Positions 7,292-15,942 of a DNA stretch of 64,000 nt are shown in pieces. The stretch's first letter is position 1; every line of letters begins with the position of its first letter. A program made the translations under genes and the position numbers. The stretch is from contig JAUNDE010000003.1 in NCBI GenBank assembly GCA_030526265.1, forward strand, positions 1-64,000. Reading direction: 5' to 3'. The stretch comes from Eubacteriales bacterium. Its GTDB lineage: Bacteria > Bacillota > Clostridia > Lachnospirales > Lachnospiraceae. The notes beneath the pieces are model-generated. The model had not been told where the DNA came from, did not search any database, and was given only the letters and a program-made list of their open reading frames with translations.

Positions 7292-8551
7292 TTATTTCTT
7301 CATTATATCTCTTAAAACTGTACTTTTTGAAATATGATAACTTTCTTTCTTGATCCCCATGAATGTTCTCGACACTACATCCACAATAATGAAACCAAAT
7401 GCAATAGCAAGACACGTCTCAAGAAGCACTTTCGCCTCACCCATCAAAAGACTCATATCCTGATCCACATATCCCTGCATCATATAATACAGATTCGGTC
7501 CGGGAATCAGAGGGAACACAGAAGCTGTCAGGAAAATCGTCGATGGAGCCTTGTTGATCCTTGACATTACAAATGCATACATCGCTACAAAAGTCGCTCC
7601 CATCAGAGTAGCAACAAAGTTACTCGGGTATATTTCATAGACTCCTGCATAGATCGCCCATGTAAAAAACGCTCCAACTCCGGAATAGATCACCTGAACA
7701 CCTCTGATCTGGAACCAGTAGGCAAATCCAACGCAGGCAATCGTACATGAAATAAGCTGTACAATGATACTGTGCGATATGATGAATCCTTCCGACGGAG
7801 CACCATGTGTAAGCTTCATCGCAAGCACAATTCCCGCCGCAATACCGGATGCTCCAAGAACCGAATTCATAATATTGTAAAATCCGGAAATAAAGTCTTT
7901 CTGAAGCAGATCTCTGATTCCGTTCGTTGTAGCTAGCGCACTGATCAGAAGCATTACAATACCGATCATGATTCTTCCCGGATGAGAACCAATGCCATTG
8001 CGCACCATTTCTACGATAATTACTTCTGAAATAAATGCAAGAATCAGGTTATATACAAAAATATTCTTTTCTCTTTTTCCGAGCCATCCGCCGACAGCTA
8101 CAATCAGGAACGAAACGATCACGGCAACAACAGCATCCAGAAATCCACAGCCAAAAAATACCGCAAATCCGGTTCCACCCATAATACCGGCAAAATATGG
8201 TGTCCATGGACGCTGACCAGGCCTGTTCATAACTTCCTCGTATTTTTCACGCAGCTCATCGAAGTCCGGAGTATTCGCACAGACATATCTCGACAGGTTA
8301 TTCAAATAATCCAAACGGTCAAAGTTTGTCTCCAGATGTTCAATGTGCCTGATCTGGGTCAATATCTCTCCATCCGGAGTCTCCACTGTCACCTGCATAT
8401 TGCTCGGAATAACGAAGACATCGTATCTCACAAATCCATAACTTTTGAGCATTCTGTACATACTGTCTTCCAGTCGGAAATTCTCTGCTCCGCTTTTGAG
8501 CATCGCTTCTCCAATGTCCAAAATACCCTGCAAAATCTTATCATATTTCAT
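7292..8551 (-). CDS. Threonine/serine exporter, ThrE family (fused form)
   Basis: A 419-residue membrane protein. The first ~250 residues are the ThrE N-terminal domain: a cytosolic lead (GEAMLKSGAENFRLEDSM, YGFVRYDVFVIPSN) followed by membrane helices. The last ~150 residues are the ThrE-2 membrane domain, with the conserved PLIPGPNLYYMM segment. The family exports threonine and serine. It is a stand-alone gene with its own promoter. A second, split version of the same family lies at 15943-17159. The cytosolic N-terminal lead is typical. The substrate is inferred from family. Confidence 0.85.
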   Translation of the reverse strand: MKYDKILQGILDIGEAMLKSGAENFRLEDSMYRMLKSYGFVRYDVFVIPSNMQVTVETPDGEILTQIRHIEHLETNFDRLDYLNNLSRYVCANTPDFDELREKYEEVMNRPGQRPWTPYFAGIMGGTGFAVFFGCGFLDAVVAVIVSFLIVAVGGWLGKREKNIFVYNLILAFISEVIIVEMVRNGIGSHPGRIMIGIVMLLISALATTNGIRDLLQKDFISGFYNIMNSVLGASGIAAGIVLAMKLTHGAPSEGFIISHSIIVQLISCTIACVGFAYWFQIRGVQVIYSGVGAFFTWAIYAGVYEIYPSNFVATLMGATFVAMYAFVMSRINKAPSTIFLTASVFPLIPGPNLYYMMQGYVDQDMSLLMGEAKVLLETCLAIAFGFIIVDVVSRTFMGIKKESYHISKSTVLRDIMKK

Positions 8552-8624
8552 TTCAGCACCTCAAATTTTATTCTGATAACGAACGCGATATTCGTTTTTA
8601 CGCTATTCTCATTGCGACCTGCTA

Positions 8625-8653
8625 ATCATAGCACAGAGTTTTCCTATTCGCAA
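8625..8653 (-). promoter_or_regulatory. Promoter of the fused thrE gene
   Basis: On the minus strand TTGCGA (8653-8648) and TATGAT (8630-8625) are separated by 17 bases. The leader is about 70 bases. Confidence 0.55.
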
Positions 8654-8685
8654 TATCCAGGCTCTATCGTTTTTTTATAACATGA

Positions 8686-8725
8686 AATAACCCGACCGAA
8701 TATTTACATCTTCGATCGGGTTATT
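8686..8725 (-). terminator. Hairpin at the 3' end of the candidate RNA gene
   Basis: AATAACCCGATCGAA and TTCGGTCGGGTTATT pair with one G-T, around a ten-base loop. On the minus strand it is followed by TCATGTTAT, only a weak T tract. It lies just upstream of the thrE promoter and would end transcription coming from 9097. Confidence 0.55.
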
Positions 8726-9096
8726 AATGAATTTCCAGTAATTTCATTTAATACACCTTCAACTTTCTTAGATTATGAGTGGTAATTTAAGTTTTTGTTG
8801 GACTATACCTCCTATTATTATTTTTGATAATTCTACTATGGACCTCTGCCTTTCATAATAATCAACTCCCTTAAATTTCTTATCTATATAAACTCTTTAA
8901 GAGATCCAATTTTTAATAAAGACTTTCTATGCCATCGGACTATACCTCTTTCATAATATTTGGTTTTGATGGAAATTACCTAAGCCATCGGTCTGTCCTC
9001 CAAACTCTGAATCGAATCAACTCAACCTTCTCTTTTTTCTTCTCTGGAATAAACTTCCTCTGTCTGTGTTAGTGGTTCGTTTCTTTTGTTGTCTTT
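8686..9096 (-). ncRNA. Candidate ~400 nt RNA or mini-ORF transcript
   Basis: This stretch has no long reading frame but is bounded on the minus strand by a consensus promoter at 9125-9097 and a hairpin at 8725-8686. Inside are repeated ribosome-site-like units: GAGGACAGACCGATGGCTTAG and GAGGTATAGTCCGATGGCATAG each give Met-Ala-stop, a third unit near 8820-8802 reads AGGAGGTATAGTCC without an ATG, and GGAG before ATG at about 8856 gives a six-residue peptide. A seven-residue frame (about 8747-8724) runs into the hairpin. It matches no RNA family I recognise (not T-box, tmRNA, RNase P or SRP). Function unknown. Confidence 0.5.
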
Positions 9097-9125
9097 AATA
9101 TACACCTCAGGTTTTAATTTGTCAA
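9097..9125 (-). promoter_or_regulatory. Strong promoter in a geneless region
   Basis: On the minus strand a perfect TTGACA (9125-9120) and TATATT (9102-9097) are separated by 17 bases. No protein gene follows before the hairpin at 8725. Confidence 0.65.
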
Positions 9126-9240
9126 TCATTTTTTTAAAAAAAATTATATACCCAGAATTTTCTGACTATTTGTATTATACAAGTTACAATAACCAGATGA
9201 AGAAAGGAGATTTTATCTTCGGAAACACAGTGAAGAACAC

Positions 9241-9271
9241 AGAGAAAAAGGGCATGTACCATTACATGCCC
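9241..9271 (-). terminator. Terminator of sbcC overlapping its stop codon
   Basis: GGGCATGTA and TACATGCCC form a perfect nine-base stem whose sequence includes the last codons and stop of sbcC. TTTTTCTCT follows on the minus strand. Confidence 0.75.
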
Positions 9272-11934
9272 AGATCCACTTTCATATGACTTCCGCCTCT
9301 CGTCTTCGTGACCTGAATCTGCTGCGGAATATTCTCAAGTAATTCTTCTCTGTGACTGATAATACCAACCAGCTTATTGCTGCTCGATAAGTTCAGCAGA
9401 ATATCCATTGCATGATCGATCGACTTTCGGTCCAGCGTTCCAAATCCTTCATCCACAAAGAGTGCATCCATCTGGATTCCCCCAAGATTCGAAGACACGG
9501 TATCCGAAAGACCGAGTGCCAGACTAAGTGATGCCTTGAAGCTCTCACCGCCTGACAGATTACCGACCGGTCTTCTGTGCCCTGTATAGTTATCCAGGAC
9601 TTCCAGGTCAAGAAATGTATTACTTTTCTTTCCAGGTGCATCTTCTTTTCGGTAAAGCTCATATTGACCGTCACTCATTGGAAGCAATCTTCTGTTTGCA
9701 GCCATGATGATCTGATCAAATCCTGCTGCCTGAACATACTGTTCCAATGTGATCTTTCCGTTTTTTGTTTGTCCCTTCACAAGTTCATATAAACGCCTGT
9801 AGATTCCATATTCCTTTCTCGCGCTTTCCAGTATTTTCTTCTGTTTTGCGATGTTCTGATATTTTTCTTTATTTGCAGTAATCCGGAATTCTGTCTGTTT
9901 CTCTTCTCTCAAAAGAATGTCTACTCGCTGCTTTTGGTAAGATACATTCTCCTGTAATTCTTCAATCGGAATCCATTCTTTATCTTTTGCATCTTCTTTT
10001 GCCTGTCTTAATTGAAGCTTGTTTGCATTTACTTCCATCTCATATTCCCGAATCTGTTTTTCATCATCCTCGATCCACTTTTTCGAAGATACTGCACCTT
10101 TTGGCAGAAACATACGAAATGCCGCTTCATCTTCAAACGCGTTCTCTGAAAGTACATGTTCAAATGTCTTTTTCAAATCCTGCTCTTCTTTTCTTCTTCT
10201 TTCTACTGTACTTTTCAGAATTTCGAGTGCAGCAGTTTCCTCTGCAATGACACGATCTGCATGCTGTTTTGATTCCCTCGCCTGCTCAATCCTGTTCAAT
10301 ATTTCCTTTGCCTCTTCAAAAGAAGCATTCCGAATGCGTTTTGCAGCTTCCCAGTCACCATATTCAGACTCCAGAGATACAAGAAGATCCATACGCATTT
10401 GTTCCTTCAGTTCGAAAAGTGCCGCCTTTGTGCGTTCTGCCTCTGCCAGTGCGCATTCTTTTTTGTCAGATGCGATCTGTTCTTCTCTTTTCAACTTCTT
10501 CAGTTCTTCTTCTGTCACAGATTCTTTCGGCAAAACGGCCGGCTCCGGATGATGCACAGATCCACAGACCGGACATTTTTCTCCTTCTTTCAGACCCATC
10601 GCAAGGATGCCTGCCCGGCAATTCTCCAGAACCGCCTCTGCACGCACTCTCGCCTGCACTGCATGTTCATACAATGTACGCGCTTTCACATATACAGCCT
10701 GTTTTTGATCCAGTTCCTTTTCCTTCTCTTTATAACGGGGAATTCTTTCGTCAAGGACCGAATCCAGCTTGTCCACCTGCTTTTTGAGCATCTCGGCACG
10801 TGGTTCTTCCATCTGCGCTTTTTGCATACACTCGTTTGCCACAATCGCTTTCTGTCTTGACGATTCCAGCTTTTCCTCTCTGTCTTTCGTTTCTTTTTCA
10901 ATCTGTGTCACCTCTGATTTTTTCAGCTGCCACGCATCATATTCCGGTTTCACAATATAAAGTGCTGCCTTTTTGCGCTCCAATTGATCTGAAAGTGCAT
11001 GTACCTCATCTTTTCTCTCTGCAAGAAGTTCCCGTTTGTTCAAAAGCATCTCAAGCCTTCGAACAAATTCATTGTTTGTCTCTGCCAATGCAAGCTTTGC
11101 TTTTGCCTCTTCGAGCACGCGTTCCCCTTCCGATAGGATTTCTTTTTTCTCGGAAAGCTTCTCTGCGTCATGCCTGATCAGGCGGTCCAGTACATCCAGA
11201 AACTCTTCCATATTCCATGCACTGTTACTTTGAAGTGCCTTGTCCTGGAGTTCCTTAAGCTCTGCGGCATCTTCCTCATTCTCCCCCGAAGACGCATCAC
11301 AGAAATACTGAACAATACGATTCTCAACGGCAGCTTTCTTATCAGCACACGCATCCATGCGGTTCTTGAGCAGAAATTCCATGTTTCTGTATCCACTCGT
11401 CATAAAGATCGTGCGAAGGATCGCAGTTCGTTCTTCCGTCTTTGCGTTCAGAAGATTTCGAAACTCTCCCTGTGCAATCATTACAATCTGCTTGAACTGC
11501 TTCTCATCGATACAGAGAATCTCCCGAATCCTTTCATTGACCTGCTTTACACCCTCGATCGGATTTTCATTTTCCACATAAAGCACTGCTTTTTCTTTCT
11601 CTGTGATCACTCCGCTCCCACGCTGTTTTAGGCGTTCATAAGATGGTTGTCTCCACACGCGGTACTTACGTCCCTGATGAGAAAAACTGAATTCAACATA
11701 GCTTTCCGCCTCTGGTGATGCATATTCACTTCGGAGGTTTTTCGTATCACGGTAGCTTCCACTCGTAATTCCAAAAAGAGCAAAACAGATCGCATCGAAG
11801 ATCGTCGTTTTTCCGGCACCGGTATCACCACAGATCAAAAACAACCCTCTTTCCTCAAACTGCTCAAAATCAATCTCCGGCATTTCACTCGCGTAAGGAC
11901 CGAACGCACTGACTTTTAATTTAACCGGTTTCAT
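9262..11934 (-). CDS. sbcC: Exonuclease subunit SbcC (Rad50-like ATPase)
   Basis: An 890-residue SMC-like ATPase that works with SbcD to cut hairpins and protein-blocked DNA ends. The N-terminus has the Walker A motif GDTGAGKTT, followed by long coiled coils. A central zinc-hook Cys pair (CPVCGSVHHPEP) comes next, then the signature LSGGESFKASLSLALGLSD and Walker B ALFVDEGFGTLD near the C-terminus. I chose the ATG at 11934 (MKPVKLKVSAFGPY), which has AGGTG at good spacing and overlaps the end of sbcD by 14 bases. The frame stays open ten codons further. Translational coupling with sbcD is likely. Confidence 0.95.
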   Translation of the reverse strand: MKPVKLKVSAFGPYASEMPEIDFEQFEERGLFLICGDTGAGKTTIFDAICFALFGITSGSYRDTKNLRSEYASPEAESYVEFSFSHQGRKYRVWRQPSYERLKQRGSGVITEKEKAVLYVENENPIEGVKQVNERIREILCIDEKQFKQIVMIAQGEFRNLLNAKTEERTAILRTIFMTSGYRNMEFLLKNRMDACADKKAAVENRIVQYFCDASSGENEEDAAELKELQDKALQSNSAWNMEEFLDVLDRLIRHDAEKLSEKKEILSEGERVLEEAKAKLALAETNNEFVRRLEMLLNKRELLAERKDEVHALSDQLERKKAALYIVKPEYDAWQLKKSEVTQIEKETKDREEKLESSRQKAIVANECMQKAQMEEPRAEMLKKQVDKLDSVLDERIPRYKEKEKELDQKQAVYVKARTLYEHAVQARVRAEAVLENCRAGILAMGLKEGEKCPVCGSVHHPEPAVLPKESVTEEELKKLKREEQIASDKKECALAEAERTKAALFELKEQMRMDLLVSLESEYGDWEAAKRIRNASFEEAKEILNRIEQARESKQHADRVIAEETAALEILKSTVERRRKEEQDLKKTFEHVLSENAFEDEAAFRMFLPKGAVSSKKWIEDDEKQIREYEMEVNANKLQLRQAKEDAKDKEWIPIEELQENVSYQKQRVDILLREEKQTEFRITANKEKYQNIAKQKKILESARKEYGIYRRLYELVKGQTKNGKITLEQYVQAAGFDQIIMAANRRLLPMSDGQYELYRKEDAPGKKSNTFLDLEVLDNYTGHRRPVGNLSGGESFKASLSLALGLSDTVSSNLGGIQMDALFVDEGFGTLDRKSIDHAMDILLNLSSSNKLVGIISHREELLENIPQQIQVTKTRGGSHMKVDLGM

Positions 11935-13078
11935 CTGCGACACCTGCCTCTCCTGCAACTTCACGCATCACTTTCATTTCCTCTTCGCTCATCTGACACC
12001 CATACATCATCTCATAGAATTCCCGAATCAAGTCAGAAAATGATTTGTTTTCAATGAGTTTCACACCATCCATCTCCATCGTCTCACGTGTATGTGAATT
12101 GTCATAATCCAGCTTCACTGTTCTCGGATAATACTGCTTGATGATACCCATAGCATCATTGATCGGATCTTCGTCTGTTAATGTTACGTAAATATAATCA
12201 TCCTGATCACTGATATTTTCCTTTTTCAAAAGGACCTCCAGTTTCCCTTTCAGATGTCTGAGATCACGAAGTGGTTTCAGCGGATGCTGTTCCACGATCA
12301 CGTTCCCCTTCTCTTTCATCGTCACGATTGGAACTGATTTGTCACTGTGCACTTCACTGAATGAATATTTCAGCATAGATCCCGCATAACGCACCTCTTC
12401 TCTTCCGATCTTCTGAGGAGAATGAATATGTCCGAGTGCCACATAGTCGAACAGGTCAAATACATCCATTCCGATCTGCTCCACAAGGCCGACACTCTGC
12501 ACTGCCATTCCTTCTGAACCGGCAAGTATCGGCTGGATTCCGCGCCCTGCCACAAACTGGTGCGCCACGATCACATTTCGCTCTTTTTCATTAATCCTGG
12601 CCTGCCTGAGCACAACTCGGACCGCATCATCATACGTCACGATCTCTTCATCCGGAAAATACTTTCTGACAACAGACGCTTTCATGAAAGGAAGAAGGTA
12701 AACATTGATCTTCCCATACGCATCCTGAAGTTCTTTCTTATACAAAATACCTTCATATTTTGCCGAGATGAACACTCCATTTTTCTCAAACAGACTGCTT
12801 CCAAACTGAAGTCTCTCGTCCGAATCATGGTTTCCACTTATGACAAATGTCTGAATCTTCTCGCCGGAAAGTTTGCGCAGGAAATAGTCGAACAGACTTA
12901 CTGCGTTCTCACTTGGAATCGATTTATCATAAATATCTCCGGCAAGCATGACAGCATCAACCGACTCTGCTTTTGCCAGTTCGATCACCTGATTCAATAT
13001 ATATTTCTGATCTTCGATCAGATCAAATTCTCCAAGTCGCTTTCCGATATGGAGATCACCTAAATGTAACAGTTTCAT
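11921..13078 (-). CDS. sbcD: Exonuclease subunit SbcD (Mre11-like nuclease)
   Basis: A 385-residue metallophosphoesterase, the nuclease partner of SbcC. All five phosphoesterase motifs are visible: GDLHIGK (about residues 7-13), LAGDIYD, ISGNHDS, VAHQF and ALGHIHSPQ. It is the first gene of the sbcDC pair. The C-terminal part holds the SbcC-binding region. A 15-base palindrome lies about 45 bases upstream of the start. Confidence 0.95.
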   Translation of the reverse strand: MKLLHLGDLHIGKRLGEFDLIEDQKYILNQVIELAKAESVDAVMLAGDIYDKSIPSENAVSLFDYFLRKLSGEKIQTFVISGNHDSDERLQFGSSLFEKNGVFISAKYEGILYKKELQDAYGKINVYLLPFMKASVVRKYFPDEEIVTYDDAVRVVLRQARINEKERNVIVAHQFVAGRGIQPILAGSEGMAVQSVGLVEQIGMDVFDLFDYVALGHIHSPQKIGREEVRYAGSMLKYSFSEVHSDKSVPIVTMKEKGNVIVEQHPLKPLRDLRHLKGKLEVLLKKENISDQDDYIYVTLTDEDPINDAMGIIKQYYPRTVKLDYDNSHTRETMEMDGVKLIENKSFSDLIREFYEMMYGCQMSEEEMKVMREVAGEAGVADETG

Positions 13079-13120
13079 GTATCGCTCCTTAAATTGTGTT
13101 CTAAATCCTGTTTAAGATCA

Positions 13121-13135
13121 GTACAATCATTGTAC
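13121..13135. promoter_or_regulatory. Palindrome upstream of sbcD
   Basis: GTACAAT-C-ATTGTAC is a perfect 15-base palindrome in the divergent space between sbcD and the acyl-CoA ligase. It does not match the GAAC-N4-GTTC SOS box. Operator function is a guess. Confidence 0.35.
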
Positions 13136-13240
13136 CATCTCAGATCTGCAGATTCAATCGCCCGGGATTTCTGTCCTGTAGGAAATGATTACCTCTACAT
13201 CTCGTTTTGTTAATATTTTATCTTTTTGTGTCATCGAAGT

Positions 13241-13269
13241 TTGATTTATTACGAAAAATCACGTATATT
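13241..13269 (+). promoter_or_regulatory. Promoter of the acyl-CoA ligase operon
   Basis: TTGATT (13241-13246) and TATATT (13264-13269) are separated by 17 bases. Confidence 0.5.
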
Positions 13270-13313
13270 TAATAATGAGAATTGTTTTATAGTTATCAAT
13301 GGAGCGTTATTTT

Positions 13314-15032
13314 ATGAGTATCAGTACAATCAGAAGACATTTGGATTATCCGGATCTTACGATGTATCAAATGGTCGCAAAGGTCGCAAAGGAACATCCA
13401 AAATACCCTGCCTACGAATTTTTCGGAGCAAAGACAAACTATGCGGCTTTTGTAAAGAAGATCGATCGTGCAGCAAAGGCATTTACAGCAATGGGTATCA
13501 AAGAGGGAGACACTGTCATGATCTGCCTTCCGAATATTCCACAGGCACTTGACTGCTTCTACGCACTTGACCGAATCGGTGCAATCGCAAGTATGGTTCA
13601 TCCACTTTCTGCAAAAAATGAGATTACCTATTATCTTAATCTTTCCGAGAGCAAAATGATTCTTACTGCAGATATGTTTTATGAAAAAGTTCAGGAGGCA
13701 GTAAATGAATGTGGCCACCCGGTCACCACACTTGTTGCCCGCATGCAGGAAGAACTGAAACCTGCTCTTGCGCTTGCCTTTACTGTCAAACAATATAAAA
13801 ATCTGAAATTTCCAAACGCAGACAATGCAATGACATGGAAAGCCTTTCTCAGAAAAGGAACTCCAAAAGTTGCTCTCCCGGCCCCGCATTTTGATGTCAA
13901 TCGAACGGCTGTTATTCTTTACAGCGGTGGAACAAGTGGTACTCCAAAGGGCATCTGCCTGTCTGACCTGAACTTCAACGCATGTGCAATGCAGGCAAAG
14001 GAATCCATTGAACAGGAACTGGAACCCGGGCTTACAATGTTAAGCTGTATGCCTTGTTTTCACGGATTTGGTCTCGGCATCAATTTACATACCGTGCTGA
14101 TCCACGGTGCATGCTGTATCCTCATGCCGACCTTTACAACCAAGTCTTATGCACACATGTTAGCGAAGAAAAAGCCAAACTTCATCGCAGGTGTACCGAC
14201 GATTTTCGAGGCTTTGCTGCATGTCAGTGAACTTGACAATGTGCGCCTCGATTTCCTGAAAGGAATGTTCTGCGGCGGCGATTCTCTTTCTGTCGAGCTC
14301 AAGAAAAAAGTAGATGCCTTCCTCGCCGATCACGGCGCTTCCATTCAGATCAGAGAAGGATATGGACTGACAGAGTGTGTAACCGCAAGCTGTCTCACGC
14401 CAAGGGACACGTATCGCGAGAACAGTATCGGTCTTCCATTTCCAGATACATATTACTGCATCGTAAAGCCAGGTACTGACGACATTGTTCCGAACGGAAC
14501 AGAAGGTGAGATCATTCTGACCGGTCCGACGGTCATGAAAGGATACCTGAAAAACGAGGAAGAGACAAAGCAGACTCTTCGCAAACTGGATGATGGACGT
14601 GTATGGCTGTACACCGGTGACCTTGGCCACATGGATGACGATGGCTACATCTACTTCAGTCAGCGAATTAAGCGAATGATCATTTCTAATGGATATAATA
14701 TCTATCCGGGTCAGATCGAAAACGTGATCGACAAATGTCCGGAAGTGTCTTACAGCTGTGTCATCGGCGTCAAAGATCCAAGGAGAATGCATCGTGTCAA
14801 AGCTTACATTGTGCTGCGTGATGGCGTCAACGGTGATGATGCATGCAAGAAACGTATCATGAATGAAATTTCAAACTATACTGCAAAATATGCTCTTCCA
14901 CGCGAGATCGAATTCCGCAGTGAACTTCCAAAGACACTCGTCGGAAAAGTTGCTTACCGCATTCTCGAAGAAGAAGCAAATGCAGCAGAGGATGCAAAAA
15001 TCGCATCTTTGAATGAAAATACAGGAGTATAG
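13314..15032 (+). CDS. AMP-forming acyl-CoA synthetase/ligase
   Basis: A 572-residue adenylate-forming enzyme (ANL superfamily). The phosphate-binding loop is YSGGTSGTPKG. Further motifs are GYGLTECV, YTGDLGHMDDDGYIYF with the hinge region RIKRMIISNGYNIYPGQIENV, and a C-terminal catalytic lysine in LPKTLVGKVAYR. It activates a carboxylic acid with ATP and attaches CoA (or another thiol). The acid is unknown. I chose the ATG at 13314, which follows a GGAG site, over the ATG at 13299. It is the first gene of a run with the E2-like acyltransferase six bases downstream, which suggests the acyl-thioester passes to that protein. Not a pantetheine-attached multidomain synthetase. Confidence 0.88.
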   Translation: MSISTIRRHLDYPDLTMYQMVAKVAKEHPKYPAYEFFGAKTNYAAFVKKIDRAAKAFTAMGIKEGDTVMICLPNIPQALDCFYALDRIGAIASMVHPLSAKNEITYYLNLSESKMILTADMFYEKVQEAVNECGHPVTTLVARMQEELKPALALAFTVKQYKNLKFPNADNAMTWKAFLRKGTPKVALPAPHFDVNRTAVILYSGGTSGTPKGICLSDLNFNACAMQAKESIEQELEPGLTMLSCMPCFHGFGLGINLHTVLIHGACCILMPTFTTKSYAHMLAKKKPNFIAGVPTIFEALLHVSELDNVRLDFLKGMFCGGDSLSVELKKKVDAFLADHGASIQIREGYGLTECVTASCLTPRDTYRENSIGLPFPDTYYCIVKPGTDDIVPNGTEGEIILTGPTVMKGYLKNEEETKQTLRKLDDGRVWLYTGDLGHMDDDGYIYFSQRIKRMIISNGYNIYPGQIENVIDKCPEVSYSCVIGVKDPRRMHRVKAYIVLRDGVNGDDACKKRIMNEISNYTAKYALPREIEFRSELPKTLVGKVAYRILEEEANAAEDAKIASLNENTGV

Positions 15033-15037
15033 AAAGA

Positions 15038-15922
15038 ATGAATAATAAAAGAAAACGAGGAGACCGAAAAGACGGACGCTGGATAAAAGATATCCCTGGT
15101 CTTCAGGCAGTCATGGCATATCTCATGCCGAAACGTACGGATTGTGAAGTGTGTCTGCACGACACGATCGATGTGACAGAACTTGTGAAATATATTGATC
15201 AGAAAAACGCGTCACACCCTGAATACAAGACAACGATCTTCCACTGTATCATCGCAGGACTTGCACGTATGGTACGGGAACGCCCACTGATGAATCGCTT
15301 CATCCAGGGTTATCGACTCTACGAGAGAAACGAGATCAGTTTGAGCTTCGTATGTAAAAGGCGATTCACAGATCATGCGGAAGAAGCTCTGATGGTCCTT
15401 GTTCCAAAGGATACCGATACGCTCGATGATATCAGCCGCAAGATTTACGGAGATGTGAAAGAGACAAGAAAAAGCGAACACGCCACCGGAGGTGTCGACG
15501 GGCTTCTTGATACACTTTCAAAGTTCCCGCGGCTATTCCTGATCATTTTCATCCGCATTGTCCGTATCCTTGATTTCTGGGGACTGAATCCAGATGCACT
15601 CACAGCAGGCGATCCAAACTACACAACGATCCTCTGCAGCAATCTCGGAAGTATCCAGTGCCCATCTGTTTACCATCATCTGAACAATTACGGAACAAAC
15701 AGTATTATGATCACAATCGGAACGCTTCACAAAGAAGAACTCATCATGCCGGACGGGCACAAAGAGATCCGTGATGTTCTTGATATCAGTGCTACACTTG
15801 ATGAACGTATCGCGGATGGTTTCTACTTTGCAAGAAGCCTGAAACTTATCAAACACATCTGTGCAAATCCGGAAATCCTTGATCGTCCGATCGGCGAGCA
15901 CAGTGAATTCGACTATAAATAA
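15038..15922 (+). CDS. E2/CAT-fold acyltransferase-like protein without lipoyl domain, catalytic His replaced
   Basis: A 294-residue protein resembling the catalytic domain of 2-oxoacid dehydrogenase E2 and chloramphenicol acetyltransferases. It lacks lipoyl and peripheral-subunit domains. The family motif is D-H-R-x-x-D-G; here it reads DERIADG, so Asp255, Arg257, Asp260 and Gly261 are kept but the catalytic His is Glu256. A basic N-terminus and a hydrophobic stretch around 165-178 are present. It starts six bases after the acyl-CoA ligase and precedes a split ThrE exporter. It may be an acyltransferase with altered chemistry or a binding protein. No 2-oxoacid dehydrogenase genes are near. 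Confidence 0.7.
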   Translation: MNNKRKRGDRKDGRWIKDIPGLQAVMAYLMPKRTDCEVCLHDTIDVTELVKYIDQKNASHPEYKTTIFHCIIAGLARMVRERPLMNRFIQGYRLYERNEISLSFVCKRRFTDHAEEALMVLVPKDTDTLDDISRKIYGDVKETRKSEHATGGVDGLLDTLSKFPRLFLIIFIRIVRILDFWGLNPDALTAGDPNYTTILCSNLGSIQCPSVYHHLNNYGTNSIMITIGTLHKEELIMPDGHKEIRDVLDISATLDERIADGFYFARSLKLIKHICANPEILDRPIGEHSEFDYK

Positions 15923-15942
15923 AACAATTCAGGAGTAACTAC

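Noticed and set aside
8686..9096. T-box, tmRNA, RNase P or 6S RNA in the geneless stretch
   Set aside because: None of the conserved sequence blocks of these families (for example the T-box AGGGTGG element) is present.
10019..10787. Several 150-177 residue plus-strand frames within sbcC
   Set aside because: They are antisense to coiled-coil coding sequence, lack ribosome sites, and are low-complexity Ser/Phe-rich shadows.
13121..13135. LexA/SOS box upstream of sbcD
   Set aside because: The palindrome does not fit GAAC-N4-GTTC.
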